Shown: positions 16,393 through 23,969, counted from the stretch's first letter. The stretch is 64,000 nt of DNA from Erwinia endophytica (GCF_009295515.1 NZ_RQVV01000012.1:17038-81037); one strand, 5' to 3'. Numbers and translations: made by a program. Notes: generated by a model from the sequence alone, not told the origin.

Positions 16393-16559
16393 CTGCTCTT
16401 CCTCGTTTTGTCAGCCACACGCGCACGCAAGCCATCCACATATTCAAATGTGGTTACCTGGCTCTCGGTGGGTATTTTTCGGGATGTGCGTTTCTGGCGG
16501 GGTCGTCTTAGTTTTGCGTGCTCACAGATGAGATAGGTTATGCTGACGTTCTGTCGCAT
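16389..16559 (-). CDS. ninE: NinE-like protein
   Basis: A 56-residue basic protein starting MRQNVSITYLICEHAKL and containing IPTESQVTTFEYV, matching the short lambda NinE pattern (SITDIIC...IPKESDVKTFNY). It overlaps the 3' end of the winged-helix gene and the start of the next gene, as nin genes do. Function unknown in lambda as well. Confidence 0.75.
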   Translation of the reverse strand: MRQNVSITYLICEHAKLRRPRQKRTSRKIPTESQVTTFEYVDGLRARVADKTRKSR

Positions 16560-16827
16560 TTGCCGCCCTCACGGTTCCTATTAATCGCTGAAACTCGGAC
16601 ATTCTTTCGCTAACACCGAACTCGCACTGTGTGTTGCCTTTTTTAAACATTGACCCGTTTATGCGGGTAGGATCGTCTTTTTTGAAAACCAACCCTTTCC
16701 CGCACAGCCACGTTAATTTCACACTGACAGATGACTTTTTGAACCCCGACCCCGCCGCTATCTCAGCAACTGTCATCCATTCGCCAGACTCCAGTGCCTC
16801 AATTACTGCTATCTGTAATTTGCTCAT
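16522..16827 (-). CDS. Winged-helix-like small protein
   Basis: A 101-residue protein with an N-terminal helix-turn-helix-like segment (WMTVAEIAAGSGFKKSSVSV). A DNA-binding role is likely from this segment. It overlaps the Dam-type methylase gene by 4 bp. The specific function is unknown. Confidence 0.6.
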   Translation of the reverse strand: MSKLQIAVIEALESGEWMTVAEIAAGSGFKKSSVSVKLTWLCGKGLVFKKDDPTRINGSMFKKGNTQCEFGVSERMSEFQRLIGTVRAANATERQHNLSHL

Positions 16828-17369
16828 GCTGCCCTCTCAATCAGTCTCGCGCCGAATCTCATCAGCACATCACGATCAACGGTTTTAAACTCACAATGGG
16901 TTCGCGGCCATGGATGCCAGATAACAAGCATCTGCCCTCTGTTATTTCCCGATACTGGCTTACCCGTTGTGGCGTTCAGGAAAGAAAGTCGTCCTCCGGT
17001 GATAAATCTGACTTCATGCGCCGAACTGATCGCCTCGCGGAACCAGCCAACTGAGGTGTCAGAATTCAGCAGCATCACGCAGCCGATAGCGTTATCTGCA
17101 TTCTCCGCTGCTGCTTTTTGTACAAATGGACAAACATCGCTGTACGGAGGGTTAAGCCATACGTAGCCGGGGATGTCAGGCTTTGCGGCTTTCCACGATG
17201 TTTCGAGTGTATTTTGTTCTTCTGTGATGTAATGCCGACACAACGCGTTATCTGCATCAGCCGCTGCATCCAGGGTGAAACTGAACTCAGCATTGAGCGC
17301 TAAAAATATCTCTGGCGGCGTCTGCCAGGCATCCTTGATTTCTGCTGCGGTGTTTGATTTATCAGTCAT
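16824..17369 (-). CDS. Phage N6-adenine DNA methyltransferase (Dam-like)
   Basis: A 181-residue protein with DAWQTPPEIFLALN at the start, FTLDAAAD as the SAM-binding region and the catalytic NPPY motif (WLNPPYSD). This matches the short phage DNA N-6-adenine-methyltransferase family found in nin regions. It probably methylates phage DNA and may protect it from restriction. The Lar-family gene nearby fits the same purpose. Confidence 0.9.
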   Translation of the reverse strand: MTDKSNTAAEIKDAWQTPPEIFLALNAEFSFTLDAAADADNALCRHYITEEQNTLETSWKAAKPDIPGYVWLNPPYSDVCPFVQKAAAENADNAIGCVMLLNSDTSVGWFREAISSAHEVRFITGGRLSFLNATTGKPVSGNNRGQMLVIWHPWPRTHCEFKTVDRDVLMRFGARLIERAA

Positions 17370-17812
17370 GCTGCACTCCTGCTATCGCCGAACCGCTTCG
17401 CCAGTTCGTCGGCCAATATTGTTTCGTCCTTCCACTTAACGTCATGCTCAGTACCGAATGCGTAGGCACATTCGATAACGTCACACATCTCGCGGATGGT
17501 CATTTTGCTGGTAGACAGCCCCAGAACAACGAAACCGCCGTTAATGCCTGGAACAGTTTTCTGTCCCTTTAGCGCGGCGGTTATCACGTGTTTCCATTCC
17601 TCCGGTTCCAGCCAGTTGCTGTACCACTCGACCTGTTTTGAAATGTCAGTCAGCATGGCCCACATTTTGTCGTTCTGAGCGACTGAACGGGTCATTTCTG
17701 AGATGGTGACAACGAGGGGGTGTTTCAGGTCAGTAGGCAGGTCGCGGATAATCTGGATTACGTTTTGTTTCTGGGCGTCGGTAGCAAGGTAATACTTCGG
17801 CTTTTTAGCCAT
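17366..17812 (-). CDS. ninB: NinB recombination mediator
   Basis: A 148-residue protein with the NinB (Orf) pattern: KHPLVVTISEMTRSVAQNDK and KMWAMLTDISKQVEW near the N-terminus and a family-typical C-terminal half. Lambda Orf binds single-stranded DNA and SSB and replaces RecFOR in phage recombination. It overlaps the Dam-like gene by 4 bp. Confidence 0.93.
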   Translation of the reverse strand: MAKKPKYYLATDAQKQNVIQIIRDLPTDLKHPLVVTISEMTRSVAQNDKMWAMLTDISKQVEWYSNWLEPEEWKHVITAALKGQKTVPGINGGFVVLGLSTSKMTIREMCDVIECAYAFGTEHDVKWKDETILADELAKRFGDSRSAA

Positions 17813-17824
17813 GGTCTACCTCCT

Positions 17825-18082
17825 CTAATCTCCCTTAATGGATATGCCTGCATTGGTATCCTCATTGATGAGGGCACCATCACTCTTCTCCAGATTGGCG
17901 CGGGTGTTCCAGGCGGTAATAGCAGCTCCATCAGTCTCATGGAATCCAGTGCGAGAATCGCATCTCCTGCATTCAACGTAATACCAGTACTGCCCTTCCC
18001 CTGTTCCATCCTCAGTAAAGCAGTCAGAATCTACGCCACCACAGAACGGGCAAGGCTTCATCTCAAGCTCATCGTTGGTCAT
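17825..18082 (-). CDS. lar: Lar-family restriction alleviation protein
   Basis: An 85-residue protein. The ATG at 18,082 (MTNDELEMKPCPFCGG) is chosen over an upstream start because it follows GAGAGGTG. It has two CxxC pairs (CPFC and CRRC) and AITAWNTRA, the signature of the Lar family, which in the Rac prophage relieves type I restriction. It sits next to ninB. Confidence 0.85.
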   Translation of the reverse strand: MTNDELEMKPCPFCGGVDSDCFTEDGTGEGQYWYYVECRRCDSRTGFHETDGAAITAWNTRANLEKSDGALINEDTNAGISIKGD

Positions 18083-18284
18083 GATCACACCTCTCAATAG
18101 GTTGACCGGTAAGAATTCGGTCATGAAAAACTAAGCCAAGGCATTTTGATCTAAGCGCCTGGCGACTTATATATCCTCGCTGGAAAACTGAATGCCACTT
18201 AGATTGGATCCGCGTCCATGAGTCAGCTGATTTATGCATTTCAGATAGTGCATAAAGCGCACATTTTACAATGCCCTCCATCAC
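18069..18284 (-). CDS. Hypothetical small phage protein
   Basis: A 71-residue basic protein, read from a GTG at 18,284 (or ATG at 18,281) that overlaps the upstream stop. It ends 14 bp inside the Lar gene. The coupling supports it; no family recognised. Confidence 0.5.
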   Translation of the reverse strand: MMEGIVKCALYALSEMHKSADSWTRIQSKWHSVFQRGYISRQALRSKCLGLVFHDRILTGQPIERCDHDQR

Positions 18285-18502
18285 TCCCCTCCCTTACGCG
18301 CTGGCTCGGCCAACAAAAATAACGCCTTCTCCATCTCCCGCCTCATGATGCTGTGCAGCACCCGGTCACGCCGATACTGGCACCCCTTGGGCTTGTGCTT
18401 TCGGCGTTCCGCAAACGGGAGAGATGATGATTTGTAATACTGCTGCATCTGACGTCCACTTTCGGTTATGTCGATGCGGATAAGCTCTTGTGCTGTGGTC
18501 AT
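18281..18502 (-). CDS. Hypothetical small basic protein
   Basis: A 73-residue protein from the ATG at 18,502 (MTTAQELIRIDITESGR), which overlaps the preceding stop as ATGA. The longer frame that extends to 18,649 runs through the membrane-protein gene and is not used. Strongly basic C-terminal half; function unknown. Confidence 0.6.
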   Translation of the reverse strand: MTTAQELIRIDITESGRQMQQYYKSSSLPFAERRKHKPKGCQYRRDRVLHSIMRREMEKALFLLAEPARKGGE

Positions 18503-18690
18503 CCGATGTATCTCCATCCAAATTTTACGATTGCTACAGGCACGAAGCCGATAACAAACCAGGCTAAGGCGAGTGCGAAGAGTGCCGCGAAAGGGTCTTT
18601 CCCCTCCAAAGTCAGATTTATGCATGAGCGCAAAAGGGTCCAGAACCACACCAGCATCCAGCCGACCCCGATTATTTTGGCGATTATCAT
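18499..18690 (-). CDS. Small membrane protein
   Basis: A 63-residue protein with two hydrophobic segments (about 2-22 and 33-56) and a short charged loop between. It is coupled to both neighbours by 4-bp overlaps. Small phage membrane proteins of this type can act in exclusion, but nothing here proves a role. Confidence 0.6.
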   Translation of the reverse strand: MIIAKIIGVGWMLVWFWTLLRSCINLTLEGKDPFAALFALALAWFVIGFVPVAIVKFGWRYIG

Positions 18691-18920
18691 GGTTTCACCC
18701 GATGACTTTGTACGCTGTTAATAACACTCACCCCAGCGCTGGTTATCCGATAGCCAGCGAGTTCGACAAACCCCTTCAACCTCACTGACTCGAACGCAAG
18801 ATAGCCGTCACGCGCCAGACGTTTTGTCGTCTCCGACCACGAGTTGATTAGTCCCGGACTATCAGGATCTGTCTCAGCAGCAAAAGCTCGTTCAAGTATT
18901 GATAGTTGTGTTTTGTTCAT
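18687..18920 (-). CDS. Hypothetical protein following the P-position gene
   Basis: A 77-residue protein (MNKTQLSILERAFAAETD...), plausibly a small winged-helix fold ending in a beta hairpin (YRITSAGVSVINS). It starts at the stop of the P-position gene. No family recognised. Confidence 0.6.
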   Translation of the reverse strand: MNKTQLSILERAFAAETDPDSPGLINSWSETTKRLARDGYLAFESVRLKGFVELAGYRITSAGVSVINSVQSHRVKP

Positions 18921-19513
18921 CAGGCCACCCCCTTGTTTTCTATCAGGTACATTCCATTGCGGATCTGCTTAGCTTTGCTGCGGTCACCCAACAGAAACGG
19001 CTGCGGCTCTTTCTGGAACCCTGCCCGGATGTTCTGCGCATCATCCATGCCAATCAGAACGCTCTCGCATTTCTGTATTCCGGTCAGCAGGTAGGCCCGA
19101 TACCGTTTTTCGAACTCTTTGGCGCGGAACGGTATTTCGTCCTCAGTCATCCCGGCAAACTCAACCCAACCGCCCATGTCAGCGACAATTGCGTGGATAA
19201 TCGGATCGTCGAATACAACACTGTTACGGCGGCCATAGCTGCAAATTGCTTTATGGCATTTCGACCAGGCCAATAACGCCTTGCCATCTTTGTTGCCCTC
19301 GATATGACGCAGAAGGTCAGCGGGTTTCGGGAAGAACTGACCGTTGTCGGTGTCGCGGGTATGCCCCTGGAATGATCTGGAGACGTCTTCAATCGGGTAT
19401 GGCTTCAGGGCGTTCCAGTAAATACCAATCATCACCTCGGATATGTCTTTGCCGTAAATCTCGCCAATGGCGGCCATCGACTGAGCGAACTTTGGTTTTT
19501 CAGAATCAATCAT
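18920..19513 (-). CDS. Replication accessory protein in the P position (DUF6475-like)
   Basis: A 197-residue protein directly after the O-like initiator, where lambda has the helicase loader P. The N-terminus (FAQSMAAIGEIYGKDISEVM, then ALKPYPIEDVSRSF) matches phage proteins commonly annotated beside O. A helicase-loading role is inferred from position; no ATPase motif is visible, so it is not DnaC-like. Confidence 0.65.
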   Translation of the reverse strand: MIDSEKPKFAQSMAAIGEIYGKDISEVMIGIYWNALKPYPIEDVSRSFQGHTRDTDNGQFFPKPADLLRHIEGNKDGKALLAWSKCHKAICSYGRRNSVVFDDPIIHAIVADMGGWVEFAGMTEDEIPFRAKEFEKRYRAYLLTGIQKCESVLIGMDDAQNIRAGFQKEPQPFLLGDRSKAKQIRNGMYLIENKGVA

Positions 19514-20454
19514 CAGAACGGTGCTCCTGTGTCTTTGGCCCCGGCCCAGCGCTGAAGGGTGTCTAGGTTACGTGCGGTGGTTGCAGTGTACTGACCTTCG
19601 GCTATCGCCCTTGCATGCTCGTTGTCGGCCAGGTCACGCAGTTTCTCAACCTGAGCAGCGTCTCTGAGCAGCGTCTCAATACCGTCATAACGCTTGTTAG
19701 ACGGGTTTTTGCCCATCAGCCAGATGTCGAATTTGGCACCAGTGATCGCCTTGCAAAGTTCGTCAACCGTGAAGCCCTGAGCCAGTCGGGCTTTGATCCG
19801 TCTTCTGCGCTTGTCGTCGAGTTTTGATGCCTGGTGGTTATGCTCGGCCTGCCAGTGGGTGAATACCTGCCTGACCGGATCAACAACAGGCTGTTCAGGT
19901 GGTGGCGATTCAATGGGTACTTGCGGGGTTATTTTTTCTTTCACGTCCCCCGTGGGGACTATAGGGGCATTAGTGTCTTTCTTTGTCTTTAGAGTATGTC
20001 TTTTGTGTGTCTCTGACTTAGAGACTTCGTTTGTCTCTAACTTAGAGACATTCCGTGTCTCTGGTTTAGAGACAAGGTTGCTAACTTGGAGACACTTGCT
20101 GAATTGCCACGCTGAAACCTCCTTGTTAACACCGATTTGATTTCCATCCATCAGAAGGCAATTCATTGAAATCAGTTCTTTTTTTGCCTTGTTGACGTTC
20201 TGGCGAGATATGCCTGTAAGCAGGGCTATCTGTTCGTCGGCAATGCGATCTGTTTTCTTGTTAAAGCCATAGGTTTTACGGATGTAGGCCAGCATTATTT
20301 TTAACTGCCGGGCCGTTAAATCGGCACTTGCGATAGCCTCAAGCAGCTCGTTAGCGATTCTGGTATAACCATTATCGGTATCGACCACGCGGCGCTCCAC
20401 GACCTGCAAATCAGGTCTTATTGCTCTGACATTGTTAAGGGCTGGCTCTGCCAT
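19513..20454 (-). CDS. O: Replication initiator O
   Basis: A 313-residue protein with the O-type N-terminal winged-helix domain (YTRIANELLEAIASADLTAR, RTYGFNKKTDRIADEQIAL-like region and ISRQNVNKAKKELISM). The middle is a low-complexity Ser/Glu/Thr/Lys linker encoded by the iterons at 20,009-20,093, and the C-terminal domain would contact the helicase loader. As in lambda, the origin is inside the gene. Confidence 0.92.
   Translation of the reverse strand: MAEPALNNVRAIRPDLQVVERRVVDTDNGYTRIANELLEAIASADLTARQLKIMLAYIRKTYGFNKKTDRIADEQIALLTGISRQNVNKAKKELISMNCLLMDGNQIGVNKEVSAWQFSKCLQVSNLVSKPETRNVSKLETNEVSKSETHKRHTLKTKKDTNAPIVPTGDVKEKITPQVPIESPPPEQPVVDPVRQVFTHWQAEHNHQASKLDDKRRRRIKARLAQGFTVDELCKAITGAKFDIWLMGKNPSNKRYDGIETLLRDAAQVEKLRDLADNEHARAIAEGQYTATTARNLDTLQRWAGAKDTGAPF
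20009..20093. repeat. Iterons of the phage replication origin inside O
   Basis: Three palindromic 17-mers of form GTCTCTnnnTTAGAGAC (20,009-20,025; 20,033-20,049; 20,057-20,073) repeat every 24 bp, followed by a degenerate fourth (20,077-20,093). An AT-rich stretch adjoins at about 19,960-20,005. This is the lambda ori layout: O-binding iterons beside a melting region within the O gene. Confidence 0.85.
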
Positions 20455-20471
20455 GAGTTGACCCTCCCCTG

Positions 20472-20500
20472 TTTACATATCCAGTTATTCCTGGCATAAT
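20472..20500 (+). promoter_or_regulatory. pO-like promoter for OOP-type antisense RNA
   Basis: -35 TTTACA (20,472-20,477), exactly 17 bp, -10 CATAAT (20,495-20,500), on the strand opposite to O and cII. It lies just upstream of O, as lambda pO does. Confidence 0.7.
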
Positions 20501-20506
20501 TACCTC

Positions 20507-20571
20507 GCTGAATTTTTTCAGAAATCGATTGTTATCTGCACTGAATCCTCGGCTGCAACCGGGGATTTTTT
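20507..20571 (+). ncRNA. oop: OOP-like antisense RNA
   Basis: A predicted transcript of about 65 nt from the pO-like promoter ends in a terminator at 20,547-20,571 (CCTCGG-ctgcaa-CCGGGG then ATTTTTTATTGG). Lambda OOP RNA ends with a very similar hairpin and the same TTTTTTATTGG. In lambda it is antisense to the cII 3' end; here an 83-residue gene lies between O and cII, so the RNA ends just before that gene's 3' end instead. Confidence 0.7.
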
Positions 20572-20576
20572 ATTGG

Positions 20577-20828
20577 TCAGAACAGCGCAGGTGTTGATTT
20601 TTTTGCTCTGCCCTTCTTTGGTTTTTCAGCTGGGAGTGATGTTTTATCAGCCCACTGTTTTGCGTAATAAAAACAGTCGTCAAACATCGCTCCTTTCTTG
20701 CTGGCCTGCGAACATCGCTTATAGTGGTCGACACCACGGAACGCGCTGCTTTGCGCGACAGATTCCGGGTAGCCGAGTTTGATAAGCTGACTTCTGATAT
20801 TCTGTTCAATAAATTCAATGTGATTCAC
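20577..20828 (-). CDS. Conserved small phage protein between cII and O
   Basis: An 83-residue protein (MNHIEFIEQNIRSQLIKLGY...) with GVDHYKRCSQASKKGAMFDD in the middle and a basic tail. I recognise this pattern as a recurrent lambdoid early protein of unknown function. Chosen over an overlapping frame (20,570-20,818) because of its composition and fit with the operon. Confidence 0.7.
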   Translation of the reverse strand: MNHIEFIEQNIRSQLIKLGYPESVAQSSAFRGVDHYKRCSQASKKGAMFDDCFYYAKQWADKTSLPAEKPKKGRAKKSTPALF

Positions 20829-20837
20829 TACATCCTC

Positions 20838-21158
20838 CTATGCGGAAAATGATTCCTCTTTTGGCTCAGTCATTTCCAGCTGCAACTTTGCGAATTCCAT
20901 CGCAACTGTCATCAGCCACCGGTATTGATCCAGTGGTAATTTTTTCTCCCCGTGCATGACAAAATCCTCCACACCGCAGGCGGCGAGAGTTTCCATGATT
21001 TCCGGGTATTTCCTGGTGCGATGCAGAATTGTCGAGTCAGCTACATTCAGCAGACTGGCCACTACTGTCTGACGCGTATTACTTAATGCCTGGTGTGCGG
21101 TAGCCAGCAAATGGCGACCGATAAACGAAATGCTTTTGCGTGTTTTTGCATGTTCCAT
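20838..21158 (-). CDS. cII: CII-type transcriptional activator
   Basis: A 106-residue protein from ATG 21,158 (MEHAKTRKSIS), preceded by GGAG; an upstream start would add 25 unconvincing residues. A helix-turn-helix is apparent (RQTVVASLLNVADSTILHRT) and the position after cro and nutR is that of cII. CII activates cI establishment, int and antisense promoters in lambdoid phages. It is divergent from lambda CII itself; identity rests mainly on layout and the HTH. Confidence 0.7.
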   Translation of the reverse strand: MEHAKTRKSISFIGRHLLATAHQALSNTRQTVVASLLNVADSTILHRTRKYPEIMETLAACGVEDFVMHGEKKLPLDQYRWLMTVAMEFAKLQLEMTEPKEESFSA

Positions 21159-21221
21159 CTGTGATAATTCTCCGTGTTGATTTACATGTGGCGGTGCCGT
21201 GGGGCTGCCACTTAATGTTTG

Positions 21222-21260
21222 CGGGTGAATCACCCGGCGGCCTGATTGTGTAAAGAGCGG
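21222..21260 (-). promoter_or_regulatory. nutR: nutR antitermination site (boxA and boxB)
   Basis: On the minus strand boxA CGCTCTTTACACAATC is followed by a boxB hairpin CGGGTGATTCACCCG. The boxB core GGGTGATTCACCC is identical to that in nutL (22,653-22,665), so both bind the same N protein. It lies between cro and cII as in lambda. Confidence 0.85.
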
Positions 21261-21266
21261 TGTTAC

Positions 21267-21497
21267 TTAAGCGGCTGTTTCCTGTGATGAAAACACCAGA
21301 CTTTCTTTAGTTACCGGCTGGATGGCTGGAAACTCTTTTGACGCTGTTTCAATTTTTTTGGCTTTTCCGGGTGAAGGTCGGCGGACCCCGTAGGCGATCA
21401 GGTTCAAGTAGCCTGGTGTTGTATCCGCCAGTGCCGCGAGCCTCGACCATTCGTCGGCACTGGCTTCCTTCCTCCAACGGAGTAAATCGTTGAGCAT
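21267..21497 (-). CDS. cro: Cro-like repressor
   Basis: A 76-residue DNA-binding protein (MLNDLLRWRKEASADEWSRL) with a YdaS/Cro-like helix-turn-helix (SRLAALADTTPGYLNLIAYG). It is the first gene from pR, divergent from cI, with the shared operators between them. It should turn down early transcription and cI maintenance. Confidence 0.85.
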   Translation of the reverse strand: MLNDLLRWRKEASADEWSRLAALADTTPGYLNLIAYGVRRPSPGKAKKIETASKEFPAIQPVTKESLVFSSQETAA

Positions 21498-21527
21498 GGT
21501 CTTGTCCTCGTTATGACTACAGACAAG

Positions 21528-21595
21528 ACTTTATCATTATGATAAATGAACTGCAAGCGCATTTTATCAACTTGCATATTTATCAAGAAGATAAA
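21528..21595. promoter_or_regulatory. oR operators and pR promoter
   Basis: Palindromic 17-mers TTTATCATTATGATAAA (21,530-21,546) and TTTATCAAGAAGATAAA (21,579-21,595), with a degenerate copy at 21,563-21,579, give a three-site operator. On the minus strand pR has -35 TTGCAG (21,556-21,551), 17 bp, -10 TAAAGT (21,533-21,528), which the first operator covers. Confidence 0.85.
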
Positions 21596-21613
21596 TGATG
21601 AAAAAATAGGGGT

Positions 21614-22315
21614 ATGGAAAATAAAGAAATCAGGCGTAAAAATCTCGCCGATCTTCTAAGTAGGCATTTAGAAGAAAATCCTGAATCTAACAGAGCAAAG
21701 TTCGCTGAACTCTGCGGATTAGTACCGGCGCAGTTAAGTCAACTGCTGGGGAATAAATCTTTCCGTAACATCGGCGACGCGCTTGCCAGAAGGGTTGAGG
21801 CGGCGTTGGAATTAAATCATGGGTGGATGGATTCATTGCATGATGTAGTCCAGCAAAATTCTGAATTAGAGTTTGCGGGTCCGATCAGAAGTGGCTATGT
21901 TCCAGTAATGGGCGAGGCCATTCTGGGGATAGGTGGATCTGTGGATATGATCGAATTCCAGGCTGGCTGGCTGCGAGTTTATAGCGGAGATAAAGATGCC
22001 TACGGGCTGAAAGTCAAAGGGGATAGCATGTGGCCGCGCATACAGTCTGGCGAGTTTGTTGTTATTGAACCGAACACCGCAGTTCGGGCCGGGGATGAAG
22101 TTTTTGTACGAACTAAAGAGGGTCACAACATGATAAAAATCATGAATAAGACCAGGGACGGAAACTATAAATTTTCAAGCGTGAACAATGATCACAGGCC
22201 GGAGACACTAACGCCAGGTGATGTTGAAACGATGCATTTTGTGGCAGCAATCGTGAAACCAACCCGCTATATAGCGTATGAAGACATTTCAGTTGACGAA
22301 AACAGATTAGCGTAA
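21614..22315 (+). CDS. cI: CI repressor (S24 autoprotease type)
   Basis: A 233-residue repressor. Residues about 10-70 hold the helix-turn-helix (FAELCGLVPAQLSQLLG). The C-terminal half is an S24/LexA-type domain with nucleophile Ser138 (KGDSMWP) and general base Lys175 (NMIKIMNK). It maintains lysogeny from oL/oR and should self-cleave with RecA after DNA damage. I see no canonical Ala-Gly cleavage pair in the linker (around VMGEAILG, residues 98-105), so the scissile bond is uncertain. Confidence 0.93.
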   Translation: MENKEIRRKNLADLLSRHLEENPESNRAKFAELCGLVPAQLSQLLGNKSFRNIGDALARRVEAALELNHGWMDSLHDVVQQNSELEFAGPIRSGYVPVMGEAILGIGGSVDMIEFQAGWLRVYSGDKDAYGLKVKGDSMWPRIQSGEFVVIEPNTAVRAGDEVFVRTKEGHNMIKIMNKTRDGNYKFSSVNNDHRPETLTPGDVETMHFVAAIVKPTRYIAYEDISVDENRLA

Positions 22316-22325
22316 ATAAAACCAA

Positions 22326-22353
22326 CAACCCGGTCACTGTGCCGGGTTTTTTG
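22326..22353 (+). terminator. Terminator after cI
   Basis: ACCCGG-tcactgtg-CCGGGT followed by TTTTT, 10 bp after the cI stop. Confidence 0.8.
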
Positions 22354-22544
22354 TGTCCTCGATCCTCATCCGGCCAGCACCGGATTCCCCGCATAATACA
22401 TTGATTTATTTATCTTAATATCTAAAACAATCTCCCACCGACGCCATCTTGCCCCCCCACCCCTGGCTTGATTAGCCGCACTGTAGCGTAATTTAAAAAT
22501 AAATATCCTTATAAATCATTTTTATAAATACAAAAGTGAATTTA

Positions 22545-22588
22545 TTTATCATTTTGCTATTGTGATTAATTTATCATTTAGATAAAGT
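22545..22588 (+). promoter_or_regulatory. oL operators and pL promoter
   Basis: Operator TTTATCATTTAGATAAA (22,570-22,586), the same palindrome family as oR, plus a half-site at 22,545-22,561. pL: -35 TTGTGA (22,560-22,565), 17 bp, -10 TAAAGT (22,583-22,588), the same -10 as pR and likewise covered by the operator. The 22,354-22,544 stretch before it is AT-rich with no gene. Confidence 0.8.
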
Positions 22589-22629
22589 ATATCCATCAGC
22601 ACGACACACCGCTACACAGTCAGCTGATT

Positions 22630-22665
22630 TGCTCTTTAACAATCAGGATTGAGGGTGATTCACCC
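22630..22665 (+). promoter_or_regulatory. nutL: nutL antitermination site
   Basis: boxA TGCTCTTTAACAATC (22,630-22,644) and boxB GGGTGATTCACCC (22,653-22,665), the latter identical to nutR. It precedes the N gene in the pL transcript. Confidence 0.85.
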
Positions 22666-22772
22666 CACCAAAGGCAGTTGGCTTTGGACTGGATGAAATG
22701 CAGCTGCATCGACAGCAACCGCGAAGATAAGCAACGCGGCGTCCAGTACCTAAGCCAATTGAGGAGTCCACC

Positions 22773-23057
22773 ATGCCACGTAATCCACAAAAGAACCTGG
22801 CTCGTGCAATCGTGCATCACGAACGCAAAGAGTACATCCGCAAAATTGACCGGGCATTTAATCGACTGGCGGCGGATTGCAGTAGCGACAGAGTACTGAC
22901 AGCAGTAACGCATGCACCTGACTGGCGCTGCAAATCATCTGATGAGCCTGAGTTCATCAATATGGAGAATTCGCAGTACAGGAAAGTGCTGAACGAAGCT
23001 GGGCGTCAGATAAATGCTCGGCAGAAACAGCGCGGTAAATCAATTCCATTAATTTAA
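22773..23057 (+). CDS. N: Antitermination protein N
   Basis: A 94-residue basic protein. Its C-terminus ARQKQRGKSIPLI matches the lambda N C-terminus (RQKIKGKSIPLI), the part that contacts RNA polymerase. The N-terminus is Arg/Lys/His-rich (ARAIVHHERKEYIRKIDR) as expected for boxB RNA binding. It is the first gene after pL and nutL. The rest is diverged from lambda N, in line with the different boxB loop. Confidence 0.9.
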   Translation: MPRNPQKNLARAIVHHERKEYIRKIDRAFNRLAADCSSDRVLTAVTHAPDWRCKSSDEPEFINMENSQYRKVLNEAGRQINARQKQRGKSIPLI

Positions 23058-23070
23058 CAGCGAGGCAGGT

Positions 23071-23286
23071 ATGGATAAGATATATTTCGAATTCGCAAAA
23101 AAATCATCAATAAACAAAAGTAGGGAGGAAGGAGCTTTCAGCTTTTTTCAATACAACCTTTCAGCAGAAATGGCAATAACGGAAATAGCCAGTCAGTTGA
23201 AAATTGAGGACGCTGAGATTTTCGACAAAAATCAGGCTGAGCATATCAGGGCCGTGCTTAGCATAGCCCTGAAGATGATTAGTTAA
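23071..23286 (+). CDS. Hypothetical early-left protein
   Basis: A 71-residue protein (MDKIYFEFAKKSSINKSREE...) 13 bp after N, with GAGGCAGGT before the ATG. Mixed helical character; no family recognised. Confidence 0.6.
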   Translation: MDKIYFEFAKKSSINKSREEGAFSFFQYNLSAEMAITEIASQLKIEDAEIFDKNQAEHIRAVLSIALKMIS

Positions 23287-23489
23287 AAGAAAACCTTTCC
23301 TTTTGGTTCGGGATTCTCTTCGTTAAATTTCTTCTTTGCCACTTCCCGACATGAGGGAAGAATATCAGCAATGCGCTGTATCAGCTTTTCCGGTGTGATT
23401 ATCGACTGGTCTCCTGAAGCGAGAGCCAGTGCCAAATCATAAGCGACAGACTCAATATTTCTGTCGCCAGCAAAGACATTTGCAGACAT
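23283..23489 (-). CDS. Hypothetical small protein, counter-oriented
   Basis: A 68-residue protein (MSANVFAGDRNIESVAYDLA...) on the strand opposite to the pL operon, convergent with and overlapping its neighbour by 4 bp. It could be separately expressed in the lysogen. No family recognised. Confidence 0.55.
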   Translation of the reverse strand: MSANVFAGDRNIESVAYDLALALASGDQSIITPEKLIQRIADILPSCREVAKKKFNEENPEPKGKVFF

Positions 23490-23603
23490 AAAACATTCCT
23501 TATTTTGACTGTGGAAACAGCAGTCTACGCCTTTCCTTTGACTGTGGAAAGCAGGGAAACCACGCGCCGGGCGTGGCTAAATATCCCGGCATGAACTGTT
23601 AAC

Positions 23604-23629
23604 AAGCCGCCACCTGAGCGGCTTTTTTA
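23604..23629 (+). terminator. Terminator in the pL operon
   Basis: GCCGC-cacctga-GCGGC followed by TTTTTT; N-modified polymerase would be expected to read through it. Confidence 0.75.
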
Positions 23630-23649
23630 TTACCTGAATAGGTGGTCAC

Positions 23650-23751
23650 ATGAGCTATCGCGGCATGTCGTGGACGGTCACGTTTTCATTATGTGGCCTG
23701 TTATTTGCGTTGGTTATTTATGGAATTGTGGAGATGTTAATATGGGTATAG
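23650..23751 (+). CDS. Small single-pass membrane protein
   Basis: A 33-residue frame (MSYRGMSWTVTFSLCGLLFA...) with one transmembrane segment. I recall near-identical short proteins in many lambdoid early regions. Its stop overlaps the next gene's start by 10 bp. Confidence 0.65.
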   Translation: MSYRGMSWTVTFSLCGLLFALVIYGIVEMLIWV

Positions 23752-23969
23752 ATACAGGCGGGCCAGCGTTTCCAGAGATGGGTAATGTTGCACATAATTC
23801 TGACTGGTTGCTTGATAATGGCATGACGCTGCGTGATTATTTTGCTGCTAAGGCTATTAACGGAATCCTTTCTGACCCTGATGCTGGACTGATGGATGAT
23901 GACTTAGAACGGTACGCAAAGATTTCATTTAAAGTCGCCGACGCCATGATTAAGGCGCGCAACCAATAA
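23742..23969 (+). CDS. Hypothetical early-left protein
   Basis: A 75-residue protein from ATG 23,742 (MGIDTGGPAFPEMGN), with the GMTLRDYFAAKAI motif common to short phage proteins of unknown function. The upstream 24-codon extension overlaps the membrane-protein gene and is not used. Confidence 0.7.
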   Translation: MGIDTGGPAFPEMGNVAHNSDWLLDNGMTLRDYFAAKAINGILSDPDAGLMDDDLERYAKISFKVADAMIKARNQ

